49,896 nt of DNA. It comes from Nostocaceae cyanobacterium. GTDB lineage: Bacteria > Cyanobacteriota > Cyanobacteriia > Cyanobacteriales > Nostocaceae. The stretch spans positions 1 to 49,896 of the forward strand of contig JASJCY010000010.1 of the NCBI GenBank assembly GCA_030065825.1, in the 5' to 3' direction. Positions 1 through 7,317 of the stretch are shown in pieces. The notes under the pieces were generated by a model that saw only the letters and a program-made list of their open reading frames with translations, was not told the DNA's origin and ran no database searches. Both the position numbers and the translations under genes were made by a program. The first letter of the stretch is position 1. Every line of letters starts with the position of its first letter.

Positions 1-122
1 GGGAAGAGGGGGAAGAGTGGGAAGAGTGGGAAGAGGGGGAAATTTTTGGCGTTGCTGTTAGCGCAGCTTAGCGTTAGCCATATCCATGTATGAAAATAAT
101 GTTGTGTAATTCCAAAAACCTT

Positions 123-153
123 GTTCCAGACGTTGCACTGCAACGTCTGGAAC
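123..153. repeat. Perfect 15-bp-arm inverted repeat
   Basis: Arms GTTCCAGACGTTGCA and TGCAACGTCTGGAAC are separated by one base. No gene abuts it on the left inside the window. It could be a terminator hairpin or one of the small palindromic repeats scattered through this genome. Confidence 0.7.
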
Positions 154-241
154 ACCCGGATTCATACTTCAAATCAGCAACGCCAAAAAAATAAAGCAAA
201 TGTAGGGATTTTCGGTTGAATACAATACAAAGGAAATCAGT

Positions 242-437
242 AAAATTAGGACGGGCAACCAATGCCCATCCCACTAGAAAATTAGGGGCAACCAATGCCC
301 ATTCCACTAGAAAATTAGGACGGGCATCCCTGCCCATCCCACTAGAAAATTAGGACGGGCAGGGATGCCCATCCCACTAGAAAATTAGGACGGGCAGGAA
401 TGCCCATCCCACTAGAAAATTAGGGGTAGCAATAGTC
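242..437. repeat. Direct-repeat cluster, about 5.5 units of 33-36 bp
   Basis: The core AAAATTAGG starts at 242, 278, 311, 346, 381 and 416. Each unit carries an imperfect palindrome of the form GGGCAnnnATGCCC followed by ATCCCACTAG. Only about four bases vary between units, so there are no unique spacers and it is not a CRISPR. The rest of 1-581 holds purine-rich GGAAGAG repeats (1-40) and no gene I can support. Confidence 0.8.
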
Positions 438-599
438 ATTCCAACAAGAGTGTATTTGATCAGGGTGAAAACTGCTGTATTAACCAAAGTGCTTTCTTTT
501 ATTTGATAATAAAAATAAAATCCAGTTTGATGAGGATAGTTGGTGCAAAGTTCGGTTTAACTGGCAATTTAATCGCCAAGAGTGTATTTACAGCCAAAA

Positions 600-2060
600 A
601 TGATGACCCACATAGACATTCCCGTAATTGGCAAAGTTAAACATCCGCTACACTGGCTCATAGGTGTGGCTGCTGTTAGTGCTTTGGTAGTTGGTACTAC
701 TACGACTTACACTTTTATTAACCGGGATGCAAGTCAAAATAATATTAGAGAAATTACCATTCCTGTAGCATCAAAAAATTTCACCTTGCGAATTTCTGCC
801 AGCGGTAAAGTGGTGCCTGTTCAAAGTGTGAATATTAGCCCCAAAAATCCGGGAATCTTAACAGAATTATTGGTAGAACAGGGCGATCGCGTGGGCAAAG
901 GTCAAATTATTGCCCGCATGGATAGTGCAGATATTCAAGCGCGTATCCAACAGTATCAGGCTAATATAGCCCAGGCTCAGGCACAATTAGATCAAGCATT
1001 GGCTGGTAGCCGTCCCCAGGAAATTGCCCAAGGAAAGGCACGTCTAGGACAAGCACAGGCACAGTTAGCAGCTGCCCAGGCTGGTAATCGTCCCCAGGAA
1101 ATTGCCCAGGCTCAAGCGCAAGTAGATGCCGCTCAGGCAAGGGTAAACTATACTAGCGAACAGGTAAAACGTTATCGATTTCTCTACCAGCAGGGAGCGG
1201 AGAAAAAACAACTGTTGGATCAAGCCATCAGTGATGATAATTCCGCTAAAGCAAATTTACGCGAAGCCCAAAAACGATTGGCGTTATTAGAAAGTGGTAG
1301 CCGTGCGGAAGATATTCAGCGTTTAGAAGCAGCAGTCACAGAAGCCCAAGCAGCACTGCGGTTGTTAGAGAGCGGTTCCCGTAAAGAAGAAATTGCCCAA
1401 CGTCGAGCCGCTGTGGCAGTTGCTAAGGCTCAGTTACAAGCAGAACGAGTTAATTTAGAAAATACTATTATCCGCGCTCCTTTTAACGGTGTTATTACGC
1501 AAAAATATGCTAATATTGGTGCATTTGTGACACCAACTACTTCCGCTTCTACCAGTGCTTCAGCAACCTCCAGTTCTATTGTTGCCTTAGCCAAGGGTGT
1601 AGAAGTATTGGCACAGATTCCAGAGGCGGATATTGGCAAAATGAAACCAGGACAAGAGGTGGAAATTGTTGCTGATGCCTATCCCGAAAAGACTTTTAAG
1701 GGTAATGTCCGCATAATTGCCCCAGAAGCAGTCAGAGAAGAAGGGGTGACTGTGTTTCAAGTACGAGTTGCTATTGATACGGGTAACGATAAACTCCGTT
1801 CTGGTTTAAATGTGGATTTGACTTTTTTGGGAGAAGAGATTGCAGATGCTCTAGTGGTACCAACAGTAGCAATTGTGACAGAAAAAGGTAGCACGGGGGT
1901 GCTGGTTCCAGATGAGAAAAATAAACCCGTATTTCGTGCTGTAACTATAGGTTCGCAAATTAAAGACCAAACTCAAATTTTATCAGGGGTAAAAGCAGGC
2001 GATCGCATTTTTATGAATCCTCCTAAAGACTATAAACGCCAACAGAAACAAAGACGATGA
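600..2060 (+). CDS. HlyD/MacA-family efflux periplasmic adaptor subunit
   Basis: A membrane-fusion protein that should bridge an inner-membrane ABC exporter to the outer-membrane channel. An N-terminal membrane anchor (about residues 15-35) is followed by a biotinyl-lipoyl-like half (NISPKNPGILTELLVEQGD), a long Ala/Gln-rich helical hairpin with near-repeated GSRPQEIAQ, GNRPQEIAQ and GSRAEDIQ motifs, then the second lipoyl half (IIRAPFNGVITQ) and a beta-barrel domain. About 486 residues, usual for cyanobacterial members. The frame is open from a GTG at 582, but tandem ATGs at 600 and 603 look better; no clear ribosome binding site is seen. The stop overlaps the permease start by 4 bp (ATGA), so the two are translationally coupled. 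The substrate is unknown; a DevB-like role is possible but not shown. Confidence 0.9.
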   Translation: MMTHIDIPVIGKVKHPLHWLIGVAAVSALVVGTTTTYTFINRDASQNNIREITIPVASKNFTLRISASGKVVPVQSVNISPKNPGILTELLVEQGDRVGKGQIIARMDSADIQARIQQYQANIAQAQAQLDQALAGSRPQEIAQGKARLGQAQAQLAAAQAGNRPQEIAQAQAQVDAAQARVNYTSEQVKRYRFLYQQGAEKKQLLDQAISDDNSAKANLREAQKRLALLESGSRAEDIQRLEAAVTEAQAALRLLESGSRKEEIAQRRAAVAVAKAQLQAERVNLENTIIRAPFNGVITQKYANIGAFVTPTTSASTSASATSSSIVALAKGVEVLAQIPEADIGKMKPGQEVEIVADAYPEKTFKGNVRIIAPEAVREEGVTVFQVRVAIDTGNDKLRSGLNVDLTFLGEEIADALVVPTVAIVTEKGSTGVLVPDEKNKPVFRAVTIGSQIKDQTQILSGVKAGDRIFMNPPKDYKRQQKQRR

Positions 2061-3274
2061 ATATCCTAGAAAGTATGCAAATGGCAGGGAAAACCCTGTT
2101 GGCAAATAAATTACGTAGTACCCTAACTATGTTGGGTATTATCATTGGTAATGCTTCGGTAATTGCCATGATTGGTATTGGGGAGGGGGGGCAAAAGTTT
2201 GTCAAAAATCAGTTACAATCCCTGGGAACCAATGTGGTATTTGTTGTACCTGGTAACCAGGCAACTCAACGGATTAGTCGGGATGCACCAAAAACTTTAG
2301 TCTTAGCTGATGCCCAGGCTATTGCTAATCAAGTACCTAGTGTAGCTGCGGTGACTGCGGAGTTAAATAGCCGTCAGGTGGTTACCTATGAAAACCGCAA
2401 TACCAATGTGAATATTATTGGCACGACTCCTGAGTTTTTGATTGTGCGCGATTATAACACCACTAAAGGCAGGTTTTTTACAGATGTTGACATCAAGCGG
2501 AATAACCAAGTAGCTGTGTTGGGTGCGGATTTAACAGAAAGACTATTTGGGAGTAGTAATCCCATTGGAAAACAATTAAGAATTAAAAATGCTAGTTTCC
2601 AAATAATTGGGGTTTTAGAAGCTAAAGGTTCTGCTTTGGGGATTAGTTATGATGATTCTATTTTAGTACCATTAACAACTTCTGCTAACCGACTTGTGGG
2701 TAGAACTTCCCCTTATGGTATTGAGTTATCTTATTTAATTGCTGCTGCTAAGGACGAAGAAAGTGTAGATGCTGCGGTGTTTCAAATAACTAATTTATTA
2801 AGATTACGACACAAGATTAATAATGAAGATGATTTTACCATTCGTACTCAAAAAGATGCCCTACAAACTGTGGGACAAATTACAGGGGCTTTAACTTTAA
2901 TGTTGGCGGCAATTGCGGCTATTTCCCTGATTGTAGGGGGAATTGGGATTATGAATATTATGTTGGTTTCTGTTACTGAACGTACCCAAGAAATCGGTTT
3001 ACGCAAAGCAATTGGTGCTACTCGGCAAGATATTTTATTACAGTTTGTGATTGAGGCAATAATTCTTTCTGCAGCTGGGGGGTTAATTGGTACGGCTTTG
3101 GGTGTGGGTGGTGTGGTGTCAGTAGCAAGTTTGACACCTTTACAAGCGGAGATTGCTCCCACAGCAATCATCATGACTCTGGGTGTTTCTGGGGGGATTG
3201 GGCTATTTTTCGGTGTTTTTCCGGCACGACGTGCTGCTAAACTCGATCCGATTGTGGCGTTGCGGAGTGCTTAA
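2057..3274 (+). CDS. ABC transporter permease, MacB/FtsX family
   Basis: Inner-membrane subunit of a tripartite exporter. The N-terminal segment (LRSTLTMLGIIIGNASVIAM) is the first membrane helix, followed by a large periplasmic MacB core domain (about 50-270), then three helices in the FtsX domain (about 275-400), including the conserved VTERTQEIGLRKAIGA loop and the C-terminal FPARRAAKLDPIVALR. Length 405 residues, typical of the stand-alone permease type that needs a separate ATPase. It overlaps the HlyD gene by 4 bp. No ABC ATPase follows: 3275-4107 is non-coding, so the ATPase must be encoded elsewhere or has been lost. A decayed copy of this gene's 3' end lies at 6047-6137. Confidence 0.92.
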   Translation: MNILESMQMAGKTLLANKLRSTLTMLGIIIGNASVIAMIGIGEGGQKFVKNQLQSLGTNVVFVVPGNQATQRISRDAPKTLVLADAQAIANQVPSVAAVTAELNSRQVVTYENRNTNVNIIGTTPEFLIVRDYNTTKGRFFTDVDIKRNNQVAVLGADLTERLFGSSNPIGKQLRIKNASFQIIGVLEAKGSALGISYDDSILVPLTTSANRLVGRTSPYGIELSYLIAAAKDEESVDAAVFQITNLLRLRHKINNEDDFTIRTQKDALQTVGQITGALTLMLAAIAAISLIVGGIGIMNIMLVSVTERTQEIGLRKAIGATRQDILLQFVIEAIILSAAGGLIGTALGVGGVVSVASLTPLQAEIAPTAIIMTLGVSGGIGLFFGVFPARRAAKLDPIVALRSA

Positions 3275-3561
3275 AAAATTACATCAGGAATAATTTGTTG
3301 GGTGGAACGAAGTGGAACCCAACATAAAACATGATAAAAACAGAGATTATTTAAACAACAAAATAACGCTTCAAACCTCGATAGAACGGTCATTTTAGGG
3401 AAAAATATAAAAATCAAAGTTGCGAGTCAAGCTTAACGCCCTTGGTGTATCGCAATTTGATTCATTCTCTACCAATACTAAAATGTTGGGTTACGCTTTG
3501 CTCCAATGTCACTTGACGGCAGAAGTCGGGGATCTTATTTCTCACCGCTTCTAAATCTTGA

Positions 3562-4003
3562 TCTCGATTAGGGTCAAATCTTCGATCAACAAACTTTTTA
3601 TTACAATTTATGACAATTATCCAAAATGGTATTTTCATGCCAAAATGTTCGAGCATGAGAATCATTCTCATTTTGACGCGAACGAGATTTCAGGGTTTAC
3701 AGAGCCGCAATTTTAGTCTATAATTGGGTATTCCTTAGTTTATCCTGCCATATTTTTTATGATGATTCCTTGACATTAAGATCATGAGGATCGATTGGGG
3801 TCAAATCTTCGAGCAACAAACTTTTTATGACAATTTATGACAATTATCCAAAATGGTATTTTGATGCCAAAATGTTCGAGGATAAGAATCATTCTCATTT
3901 TGGCGCAAACGAGATTTCAGGGTTTACAGAGCTGCAATTTTCTTCTATAATTAGGTATTCTTTGGTTCTTCCTGCAATTTTTTTTATGATGATTTCTTGA
4001 CAT
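3562..4003. repeat. Two direct repeats of about 215 bp (3562-3775 and 3789-4003)
   Basis: The two copies are clearly alike along their length, from GGGTCAAATCTTCGA through TCAGGGTTTACAGAGC to TTCTTGACAT or TTCCTTGACAT. Each carries a Fur/Zur-like palindrome. Read on the minus strand they align with the 286-bp tandem units at 48987-49896, so one diverged family is present in both places in opposite orientation. I see no coding frame. The rest of 3275-4107 holds a TTGGGT/ACCCAA hairpin near 3298-3325 and nothing else recognisable. Confidence 0.85.
3656..3670. promoter_or_regulatory. Perfect 7-1-7 palindrome resembling a Fur/Zur box
   Basis: TGAGAAT-C-ATTCTCA is a perfect 7-1-7 inverted repeat of the type bound by Fur-family regulators (compare TGATAAT-n-ATTATCA). 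A copy with one changed base, TAAGAAT-C-ATTCTCA, is at 3883-3897 in the second repeat. No intact gene is placed just downstream, so the site may be a fossil or a feature of the repeat. Confidence 0.4.
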
Positions 4004-4107
4004 ATTGAAATCATCAGATGATATTGAGAGAATGAGCAATTATTCTTTTTCAGATAAAACAGCTATGCTTTGCTACAGTAAATTTATAGTTGAACGCAAA
4101 AATTATT

Positions 4108-4350
4108 ATGTCTTCCCTTCCCGTAAATGATGCTCAAAAGAATTTACAAAAGCTGATTGACCAAGTAGCAGAGGAAGGTAAACCAATTATTATTCAAGGT
4201 AATCGCGGTAATGCAATTCTGCTGGCAGAAAAAGATTGGTCCGCAATTCAGGAAACTCTTTATTTGTTGTCTATTCCTGGAATGTGAGAATCTATTAAAG
4301 AACGGTTAGATACTTCTATTGAAGATTGCGATAGGAATTTGGATTGGTGA
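4108..4350 (+). pseudogene. Phd/YefM-family antitoxin, broken by an in-frame stop
   Basis: From ATG 4108 the frame reads MSSLPVNDAQKNLQKLID and then IIIQGNRGNAILLAEKDW, a standard Phd/YefM N-terminal DNA-binding domain. A TGA at 4285-4287 stops it after residue 59, but the same frame continues as ESIKERLDTSIEDCD to a second stop at 4348-4350. Family members usually read GMRESIKEG here, so a CGA (Arg) to TGA change is the likely lesion. The truncated protein lacks the C-terminal segment that neutralises the toxin. The partner toxin just downstream is also decayed, overlapping at GTGA. Confidence 0.8.
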
Positions 4351-4530
4351 GTCAAGAAGAAGGGAGTAATTGGTAATTAGTTTACACGGGAGCAAGCACA
4401 AAAAGATGCAAAAAAATTAGCTTCCAGTAATTTGAAGGATAAAGCTGAAGACTTACTTGCCATTCTTGCAGAAAATCCTTTTCAAAATCCTCCACCTTAT
4501 GAAAAGTTAGTTAGCAACAAAAGGAGGTGA
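4347..4530 (+). pseudogene. YoeB/Txe-family toxin remnant
   Basis: Starts at GTG 4347, overlapping the end of the ancestral antitoxin frame, as is usual for YefM-YoeB. A TAA at 4374 follows the conserved Trp, and a two-base loss near 4385 shifts the frame. From 4384 it reads TREQAQKDAKKLA, then LLAILAENPFQNPPPYEKL, matching the N-terminal half of YoeB. Similarity stops near 4515, just before the TnpB remnant begins, so the catalytic C-terminal half is gone. Non-functional as it stands. Confidence 0.7.
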
Positions 4531-4537
4531 TGGACAA

Positions 4538-5003
4538 GTGAGAATATCATATCAATACAAAATCAAACCAAATAAACAACAGCAAGAAATTATAGATAAT
4601 ACTTTGGATATGTTGAGATACCAATACAATTATTTGTTAGGTCAACGGTTTGACTGCTACGAACAAAATAGATGTGCTATTGATAGATGCCCACTTATTC
4701 GTCATCTTCCAAAAGTTGAAAGATAACCCGAACTACTACAATCAAAAAGCATCTTTAAAGCAACTCAAAATCGATAGACCTTGGTACAAAAATATCCATA
4801 GTCAAGTACTCCAAGAAGTGCCTAAAAGAATAGAGTTAGCTTTTGAAAGATGCTTACAAGGTGATTGTAATGGTAAAAAATCTGGTAGACCTAGATTTAA
4901 GGCTAAAGGACGTTATAGGACTTTTACCTATCCCCAATTCAAACAACATCATTTTGGGGTAGGTCAGCGTAGGTACGTCACAATGTGGACGCATTACGAG
5001 TGA
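4538..5003 (+). pseudogene. IS200/IS605-type TnpB, frameshifted and truncated
   Basis: The N-terminus (ISYQYKIKPNKQQQ, then LDMLRYQYNYLLGQRFD) and the following block (IDRPWYKNIHSQVLQ, RIELAFERC, KKSGRPRFKAKGRYRTF) are typical of the first third of TnpB, the RNA-guided nuclease carried by IS200/IS605 and IS607 elements. The frame starting at GTG 4538 ends at 4726; homology continues in another frame up to about 4955, so there is one frameshift near 4710. The RuvC catalytic part is missing. An AGGAGG-like ribosome site lies at 4522-4527. The element sits where the YoeB gene breaks off, which suggests it inserted there and then decayed. Confidence 0.8.
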
Positions 5004-5041
5004 TTTTGATCCCACATTTCGCAGATGTGATTACATTTTTG

Positions 5042-5060
5042 TTCGGGCAAGATGCCCGAA
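5042..5060. repeat. Small perfect hairpin
   Basis: TTCGGGCA-AGA-TGCCCGAA. It lies beyond the 3' end of the leftward phosphatase gene but has no T-run on that strand, so its role as a terminator is uncertain. Confidence 0.5.
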
Positions 5061-5108
5061 GCACGGGATAATTATTTTGTGGACAGACTCAACATCTATT
5101 TCTCGTAA

Positions 5109-5747
5109 TTATGTTCCCGGACGGGAGCGAATATGCTCTGGAATATGGTGGCGATCGCCTAATATTTCTAACAAGGGACCATTAACGTCCAATTTCACCA
5201 TACTTACTGATGCGACCAAAATATTAACTCGATAGCGATAACGTCCCAAATCAATACCCAATAAACTGCAAAGCATAATCCGAATCGTGGCTTTGTGGGA
5301 TACGACTAAAACATTACCTTGGGGATGTTTTTCTTGAATTTCAGCAATTACGGGCATAGAACGGTTAGCAATATCTACCGCAGTTTCCCCACCTTTGGGT
5401 GCATTCCAAGCGGGTTCTGTTAACCATTTAATATAGTTTTCTGGGTAATTTTCTTGAGCGAAGGATTTACTTTTAGTTTCCCATTCGCCATAACTACCTT
5501 CTCTGAGTCCATAACGCAACTGCATATCTATACCGGTCGCATCACAAAATGGCTTTGCAGTTGCGACCGTCCGTTTCATCGGACTAACATAAACTGCTTC
5601 CCACTGCAATTTTTGATAAACATTGGCAAAACTCTGTGCCATCTTTATACCTTCGGGTGTCAACTGTGCATCAGTTTCACCGCAGAAATTACCACTTTGG
5701 CTGAAAGTAGTTTCTCCATGTCGCAGAAAATATAAATTTAGAGTCAT
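5109..5747 (-). CDS. Histidine phosphatase family protein (phosphoglycerate mutase-like)
   Basis: The N-terminal LYFLRHGET carries the phospho-accepting His of the RHG motif. SPMKRTVATA supplies a second active-site Arg, GLREGSYGEWE the middle Glu region, and VVSHKATIRIML the late catalytic His. About 212 residues from ATG 5747, which fits the family; the frame is open back to 5774, but the conserved fold starts at MTLNLYFLRHG. Specificity (sugar phosphate, cobalamin precursor or protein) cannot be read from sequence. It stands alone between decayed regions, with no partner to suggest a pathway. Confidence 0.88.
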   Translation of the reverse strand: MTLNLYFLRHGETTFSQSGNFCGETDAQLTPEGIKMAQSFANVYQKLQWEAVYVSPMKRTVATAKPFCDATGIDMQLRYGLREGSYGEWETKSKSFAQENYPENYIKWLTEPAWNAPKGGETAVDIANRSMPVIAEIQEKHPQGNVLVVSHKATIRIMLCSLLGIDLGRYRYRVNILVASVSMVKLDVNGPLLEILGDRHHIPEHIRSRPGT

Positions 5748-6046
5748 AAGTTGTATTGCGATTGGGGCAAACAAAGGGATTGGCTCAAAAAGAACATAGC
5801 ATTATTTCCCAGTTGGGTGTGTCAAACCGCGACAAAGTAATTAACAAAAAAAGTCATTCAACCACAGACTTTTGGAATCATCGTATCACAAACATTTGGC
5901 GCACTCGTCCATTTCCAAGGAAGTCCCTTGCTAATCACTCCTGGAAAAAATTCGGTTTGTTGAGTTAAACGTATTTAGAATTGCAATCGCACTTGATAAT
6001 CAAGAGAGTCGCTACAGAGAATCAACTCCTGTGGTGTAGCGATGAA

Positions 6047-6137
6047 AAAACGGATTTCTGGTGGAATTGGGTTATTTTTTCGTGTTTTTCCTGCACGACG
6101 CGCTGCCAGACTCGATCCAATTTTCAAAAAACTGCAC
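6047..6137 (+). pseudogene. Fragment of the MacB-type permease 3' end
   Basis: The segment from TCTGGTGGAATTGGG to CGCTGCCAGACTCGATCC closely matches the end of the permease gene at 3189-3255 (TCTGGGGGGATTGGG to GTGCTGCTAAACTCGATCC), and the trailing TAATTTGTTGGGT is also shared with the region after that gene. It encodes the FPARRAAxLDPI tail without the rest of the gene. It is a leftover of a duplicated or rearranged copy. The surrounding 5748-6554 holds no other gene I can support. Confidence 0.75.
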
Positions 6138-6172
6138 TAGAAGTAATTTGTTGGGTTTGACTCCGTTTGACC

Positions 6173-6340
6173 TAACAACTTGCACCAATGTCGTTTAGCC
6201 TCACCACCCACCTTGAAATAAATTTCAAGGAACCAATACACCAAGTACGTTAAAACTAACAACTTGCACCAATGTCGTTTAACACACATTCCCACCTCGA
6301 AATAAATTTCAAGGAACCAATAAACCAAGCACGTTAAAAC
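6173..6340. repeat. Two tandem 84-bp repeats
   Basis: Units start at 6173 and 6257. Each runs from TAACAACTTGCACCAATG to a TACGTTAAAAC/CACGTTAAAAC end and contains the small palindrome TTGAAATAAATTTCAAGG (TCGAAATAAATTTCAAGG in the second). No gene overlaps them. Confidence 0.75.
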
Positions 6341-6554
6341 GCGCTCTCCTACCTTTCCCAGTCTGCTTTATCAGACTTTGTTTATCAGCCTGGGAATTTA
6401 TTCCTAGGTGTTGAGGATACTTAATTGAGAATGGTGCAAGTTATCAGTTTCACCCAACCTACAAAAAATTGCGATCGCACTGCTAGATTGTAAACAATAT
6501 CAAACTGAAATTGCTGATGTTAATATGTTGTGATTCAAAATCAATTCCTGAACT

Positions 6555-6754
6555 ATGCCGAAAAAATAAGGGAGTTAAAACAGATGCTATGTCAATTAGA
6601 TTTTACTGAACTCCTAGGGAAATGTAGTCATACTAACTGGATACATCCTTTCTAGAGTGGAAAATTAACGATTTCAGACAAAGATAGTGCGGATGGGAAA
6701 CCTGATCAAGAAAAAGAGGTTTAGAAAGCTATAAAGGAAGTAGAACACAGATAA
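6555..6754 (+). pseudogene. HicA-family mRNA interferase toxin, decayed
   Basis: Starts MPKK at ATG 6555, then one A is missing in the A6 tract at 6561-6566. The rest is open in the frame of 6566: IRELKQMLCQLDFTELLGK, CSHTNWIHPF, SGKLTISDKDSADGKPDQE. It keeps the HicA Gly-Lys-x-Ser-His core with its catalytic His. Two in-frame TAG codons interrupt it, at 6653-6655 and 6722-6724. The partner antitoxin remnant starts 37 bp after the end. With three lesions it is almost certainly dead. Confidence 0.7.
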
Positions 6755-6791
6755 CAGGAGAACCTAGAAGATCAGCAAATTTAAGTATCAA

Positions 6792-6989
6792 ATGCTGATT
6801 CAATGGTCTGAAGAAGATAATTGTTTTTTAGTGGGGTTTTCTGATTTTCCCGGACAGCTTTAGAGAAGTCATGGTGATAGTTATGAAGAAGCTGTAACCA
6901 ATGGAATTGAAGCGTTAGAGTCTTTAATTATGGCTTATGAAGCAATGAATGAGAAACTTCCAAAACCAACTCTTAATAAAGTTGCTTAA
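6792..6989 (+). pseudogene. HicB-family antitoxin with one in-frame TAG
   Basis: The frame from ATG 6792 reads MLIQWSEEDNCFLVGFSD, FPGQL, stop (TAG 6861-6863), RSHGDSYEEAVTNGIEALE, SLIMAYEAMNEKLPKPTL. This is a HicB fold, and Trp (TGG) is expected where the TAG stands. The preceding codons Lys-Tyr-Gln are also typical and are preceded by ATT at 6780 where an ATG would be expected, so the original start may be lost too. It forms a decayed toxin-antitoxin pair with the HicA remnant just upstream. Confidence 0.72.
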
Positions 6990-7093
6990 AGATGATATGC
7001 AAAGTGATAATAGACGTAGAAAACGTAGAAAACGTAGAGAAAACAGAAGTAATTTGCTGCACTTAAACCTCACCCTCTTTCCTTCTCCTTTTC

Positions 7094-7116
7094 CCCCTCT
7101 CCCAATGGGAGAGGGG
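7094..7116. repeat. Dispersed palindrome CCCCTCTCCCAATGGGAGAGGGG
   Basis: One of at least three identical palindromes in the window (also 13789-13811 and 13950-13972), with a related one at 15297-15321. Each is set in CTCACCCC/CCCCTAACCCC-rich flanks and lies between genes, so the family may act as terminators or be a mobile small repeat. The rest of 6990-7317 has no gene. Confidence 0.75.
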
Positions 7117-7317
7117 TTATAACAGTTTTCACTTGGATAGAATACAGATGAACTTCACCCCGTCCGACCGACACCCCTCTTTGCAAGTTCACCAGAGGGG
7201 AAGGGGGTGAGGTTGTTGTTGTATTGCACTCAACTGAAAACCTCTATAGAGGTGAGGGTAGGAGAGGGATGTCCGGTCTTGTCAGGGTGAGATAAAATTT
7301 TTCATACATTTAGAGAT

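Noticed and set aside
242-437. Possible CRISPR array (33-36-bp period)
   Set aside because: Only about four bases vary per unit; there are no unique spacers of normal length, and the period itself drifts. Plain direct repeats.
5756-5968. 70-codon frame after the phosphatase gene
   Set aside because: It overlaps the phosphatase upstream region, has no ribosome site and no recognisable domain.
6137-6328. 63-codon minus-strand frame
   Set aside because: It is the translation of the tandem 84-bp repeats (VYWFLEIYF twice), with no sign of selection.
6555-6989. Programmed stop-codon readthrough in HicA/HicB
   Set aside because: HicA also has a frameshift in its fifth codon and HicB seems to have lost its original start, so ordinary decay explains all lesions.
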